From the NCBI RefSeq assembly GCF_008039875.1, contig NZ_VRUU01000020.1, positions 1 to 61,172 on the forward strand: a stretch of DNA of 61,172 nt, given 5' to 3'. Position numbers and translations under genes: made by a program. Below the pieces are notes generated by a model, which saw only the letters and a program-made list of their open reading frames with translations, did no database searches and was not told where the DNA came from. Below, in pieces: positions 59,617 through 61,172 of this stretch; the stretch's first letter is position 1; every line of letters begins with the position of its first letter. This DNA is from Methylobacterium sp. WL119. GTDB taxonomy: Bacteria > Pseudomonadota > Alphaproteobacteria > Rhizobiales > Beijerinckiaceae.

Positions 59617-60477
59617 ATGCGCGACCTGCCGCCCGCCTTCGCCGCCCACCGCGCCGGCGGGGTCACCACCCTCTGCCGATGCTGGGCCCTGCGCCGCCGC
59701 GACGGCGTCGCCCTCGGCTTCACCGACCACGACCGCGACCTCGCCGTGGCGGGCCTGACCTACGCCGCCCGCACCGGGCTGGAAGCGGCCGAAGCCGCGG
59801 CCGAGCTCGGCTTCGCCGTCTCCGGCGCGCTCGCGAGCCTCGGGCTGACCGAGGCCGACATCGCCGGCGGCCTCTACGACGGCGCCGGGATCGAGACCTG
59901 GCTGGTGGACTGGACCGACCCGGACACCCGCCTGCTGCTCGACGTCGGCACGCTCGGCGAGATCCGCCGGGCGGGCGACGCCTTCGTCGCGGAGGTGCGG
60001 GGCCTGGCCGACCGGCTCGACGCCGAGCGCGGCCGCAGCTACCGCGCCACCTGCGGCGCCGACCTCGGCGACGCCCGCTGCGGCGTCGACGTCACGCGGT
60101 TCCGCACCGACGGCACGGTCGACGGCCTGCCGGAGCCCGGCACCTTGTCCGCGGCGGTCGCGGGCACCTTCGCCGACGGGCTGTTCAGCGGCGGCCGCCT
60201 GAGCTGGACCGCGGGCGCCAATGCCGGCCTGTCCGGCGACGTGCGCACGCATCTCGGCACCCTGATCGAGTTGTGGGAGGCGCCGCCGCGCGGCATCGCG
60301 CCGGGCGACGCCTTCACCCTCGTCGCCGGCTGCGACAAGCGCCTCGCCACCTGCCGCGGCATCTTCGCGAACGCCCTGAACTTCCAGGGCTTCCCGCACA
60401 TGCCGGGCAACGATTTCGTCGTGCGCTACGCTCCCGGCGCGGGTCCCGGCCTCGACGGCGGCTCGCTGTTCCGCTGA
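59617..60477 (+). CDS. GTA hub protein (g13, DUF2163)
   Basis: The 286-residue protein matches DUF2163/phage BR0599: TTLCRCWALRRRDGVALGFTDHDRDL, YRATCGADLGDARCGVD with paired cysteines, and GCDKRLATCRGIFANALNFQGFPHMPGNDF at the end, in pieces. The four-cysteine region of the RcGTA hub protein binds an iron-sulfur cluster, and the cysteines here are conserved. It follows g12 by 13 bp. Confidence 0.93.
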   Translation: MRDLPPAFAAHRAGGVTTLCRCWALRRRDGVALGFTDHDRDLAVAGLTYAARTGLEAAEAAAELGFAVSGALASLGLTEADIAGGLYDGAGIETWLVDWTDPDTRLLLDVGTLGEIRRAGDAFVAEVRGLADRLDAERGRSYRATCGADLGDARCGVDVTRFRTDGTVDGLPEPGTLSAAVAGTFADGLFSGGRLSWTAGANAGLSGDVRTHLGTLIELWEAPPRGIAPGDAFTLVAGCDKRLATCRGIFANALNFQGFPHMPGNDFVVRYAPGAGPGLDGGSLFR

Positions 60478-60488
60478 AAGGACGCCCC

Positions 60489-60944
60489 ATGCGCGACCCG
60501 CTCGACGGTGCCGCGGTCGCGGCCGAGGCCCGGCTCTGGCTCGGCACGCCCTACCGGCACCAGGCCTCGCTGATCGGCGTCGGCTGCGACTGCCTCGGCC
60601 TGCTGCGCGGCGTCTGGCGCGGCCTTCTGGGCGACGAGCCCGAGGCGCCGCCGCCCTATTCCGGCACCTGGGCGGAATCGGCAGCCCCCGGCACCGACCC
60701 GCTGACGGAGGCCGCCGCCCGCCACCTCGTCCCGGTCGCGGCCGACCTCGCGCGCCACGGGCCGGCGCCGGGCGAGGTGCTGCTCTTCGCCTTCCGCGCG
60801 CACCTGCCCGCCCGCCACTGCGCCATCGCCACGCAGGCCGGGATGATCCACGCCCACGACCGCGCCGCGGTGACGGAGGTGGCCTTCACGCCGTGGTGGC
60901 GGCGGCACCTGGTCGGGGTGTTCCGTTTCCCGGGGGCGGGGTGA
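60489..60944 (+). CDS. GTA NlpC/P60 family peptidase (g14)
   Basis: The 151-residue cell-wall peptidase has the GCDCLGLLRG motif with the catalytic C35 and the histidines H110 (ARHCAIA) and H121 (MIHAHD). In RcGTA g14 is a tail-tip peptidoglycan hydrolase that helps particles cross the recipient wall. The ATG at 60489 lies 11 bp after the g13 stop with AAAGGACGCCCC before it. It is followed by a 146-bp gap before g15. Confidence 0.93.
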   Translation: MRDPLDGAAVAAEARLWLGTPYRHQASLIGVGCDCLGLLRGVWRGLLGDEPEAPPPYSGTWAESAAPGTDPLTEAAARHLVPVAADLARHGPAPGEVLLFAFRAHLPARHCAIATQAGMIHAHDRAAVTEVAFTPWWRRHLVGVFRFPGAG

Positions 60945-60998
60945 GGGCGTGGCGCGCGGGAAGTCTCCAGGAGCCGGTTCGCCTCGGAGTCTAGCCCT

Positions 60999-61026
60999 GT
61001 TCCTCCCCTGCAGAGAGGGGAGGGAA
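60999..61026. repeat. C/G-rich hairpin repeat, copy 5
   Basis: TGTTCCTCCCCTGCAGAG followed by AGGGGAGGGA lies between g14 and g15. It is a diverged copy of the family that includes copy 4 in the same GTA cluster. Confidence 0.6.
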
Positions 61027-61090
61027 GCACTTGCGCTGCGATTTTCGATTGAAGCGCAATCCCATCGAGACTGAAGCCCCGGAGCTCGCC

Positions 61091-61172
61091 ATGGCCACGC
61101 TGATCCTGTCCACGGCGGGGGCGGCGGTCGGGACCGCGCTCGGCGGGCCGATCGGGAGCGTGGTCGGGCGGG
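61091..61172 (+). CDS. GTA g15 host-specificity/tail megatron protein, N-terminus only
   Basis: The first 27 residues (MATLILSTAGAAVGTALGGP...) match the glycine/alanine-rich hydrophobic start of GTA g15 (glycoside hydrolase/host-specificity protein, often over 1200 residues). The window ends here, so only position and N-terminus support the call. Confidence 0.75.
   Translation, partial: MATLILSTAGAAVGTALGGPIGSVVGR

Noticed and set aside
48222..61172. Prophage instead of GTA
   Set aside because: Gene order, the short tape measure and absence of integrase or lysis genes fit a GTA. The right edge cuts the cluster, so this is not absolute.

Overview
The window is very GC-rich DNA from an alphaproteobacterium of the order Rhizobiales (Hyphomicrobiales), most like Methylobacterium/Methylorubrum. 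This is inferred from the gene families and the order merR-ihfA-fabH-plsX-DUF177-ubiquinol-cytochrome c chaperone / bamE, from the phasin and ActS/ActR pairs, from the prkA-yeaH-spoVR cluster and from the small protein families. No rRNA, tRNA, insertion sequence or CRISPR array was seen.

Layout. Positions 1-4.3 kb carry a DUF1223 secreted protein (cut by the left edge), a PsiE-family membrane protein, a 28-residue hydrophobic peptide, a small acidic protein and two divergent paralogous GT4 glycosyltransferases. 4.5-6.1 kb holds a phasin gene with a likely PhaR-type operator and a second phasin-domain protein with a repeat-bearing N-terminus. 6.4-10.4 kb is cell-wall metabolism (AMIN/amidase and PBP1A). 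10.4-14 kb is purS-purQ and the redox two-component pair ActS/ActR. 14-24.3 kb is mixed housekeeping: a Tat-exported Gfo/Idh/MocA oxidoreductase, PilZ, PAP2, 2H phosphoesterase, SPL-like radical SAM, AlgX-like protein, Xi-class GST, CnoX-like thioredoxin, Lon-N domain and Trm112. 24.4-29.5 kb is the stress cluster prkA-yeaH-spoVR. 30.3-36 kb is the conserved IHF/fatty-acid/phospholipid/respiratory-chaperone block. 36-46.4 kb holds a HAD phosphatase, an HWE-type histidine kinase, an Old Yellow Enzyme, rlmN, an MFS transporter, priA and small proteins. 46.7-48 kb is a leucine-rich-repeat protein kinase.

From 48.2 kb to the right edge lies a gene transfer agent (GTA) structural cluster in the Rhodobacter capsulatus RcGTA order: small terminase, large terminase, portal, prohead protease, major capsid, head-tail connector (g6), head closure (g7), g8, major tail protein (g9), g10, tail chaperone, short tape measure (g11), DUF2460 (g12), DUF2163 (g13), NlpC/P60 (g14) and the first codons of g15. 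The reading frames are intact and tightly packed, so the cluster is probably functional. There is no integrase, lysis or replication gene in view. Three opposite-strand genes (a PAS protein and two secreted trypsin-like proteases) sit between capsid and g6 and split the operon by about 2.6 kb. A 92-bp tandem repeat sits between g9 and g10, and a perfect TTCG-loop hairpin sits between terminase and portal. These features are the most unusual part of the window.

Other notable signals are a histidine kinase whose full GAF domain lacks any ATG/GTG/TTG start (ATT proposed), in-frame 15-bp tandem repeats in four unrelated genes, and a family of short C/G-rich hairpin repeats in five intergenic spaces, two of them inside the GTA cluster.
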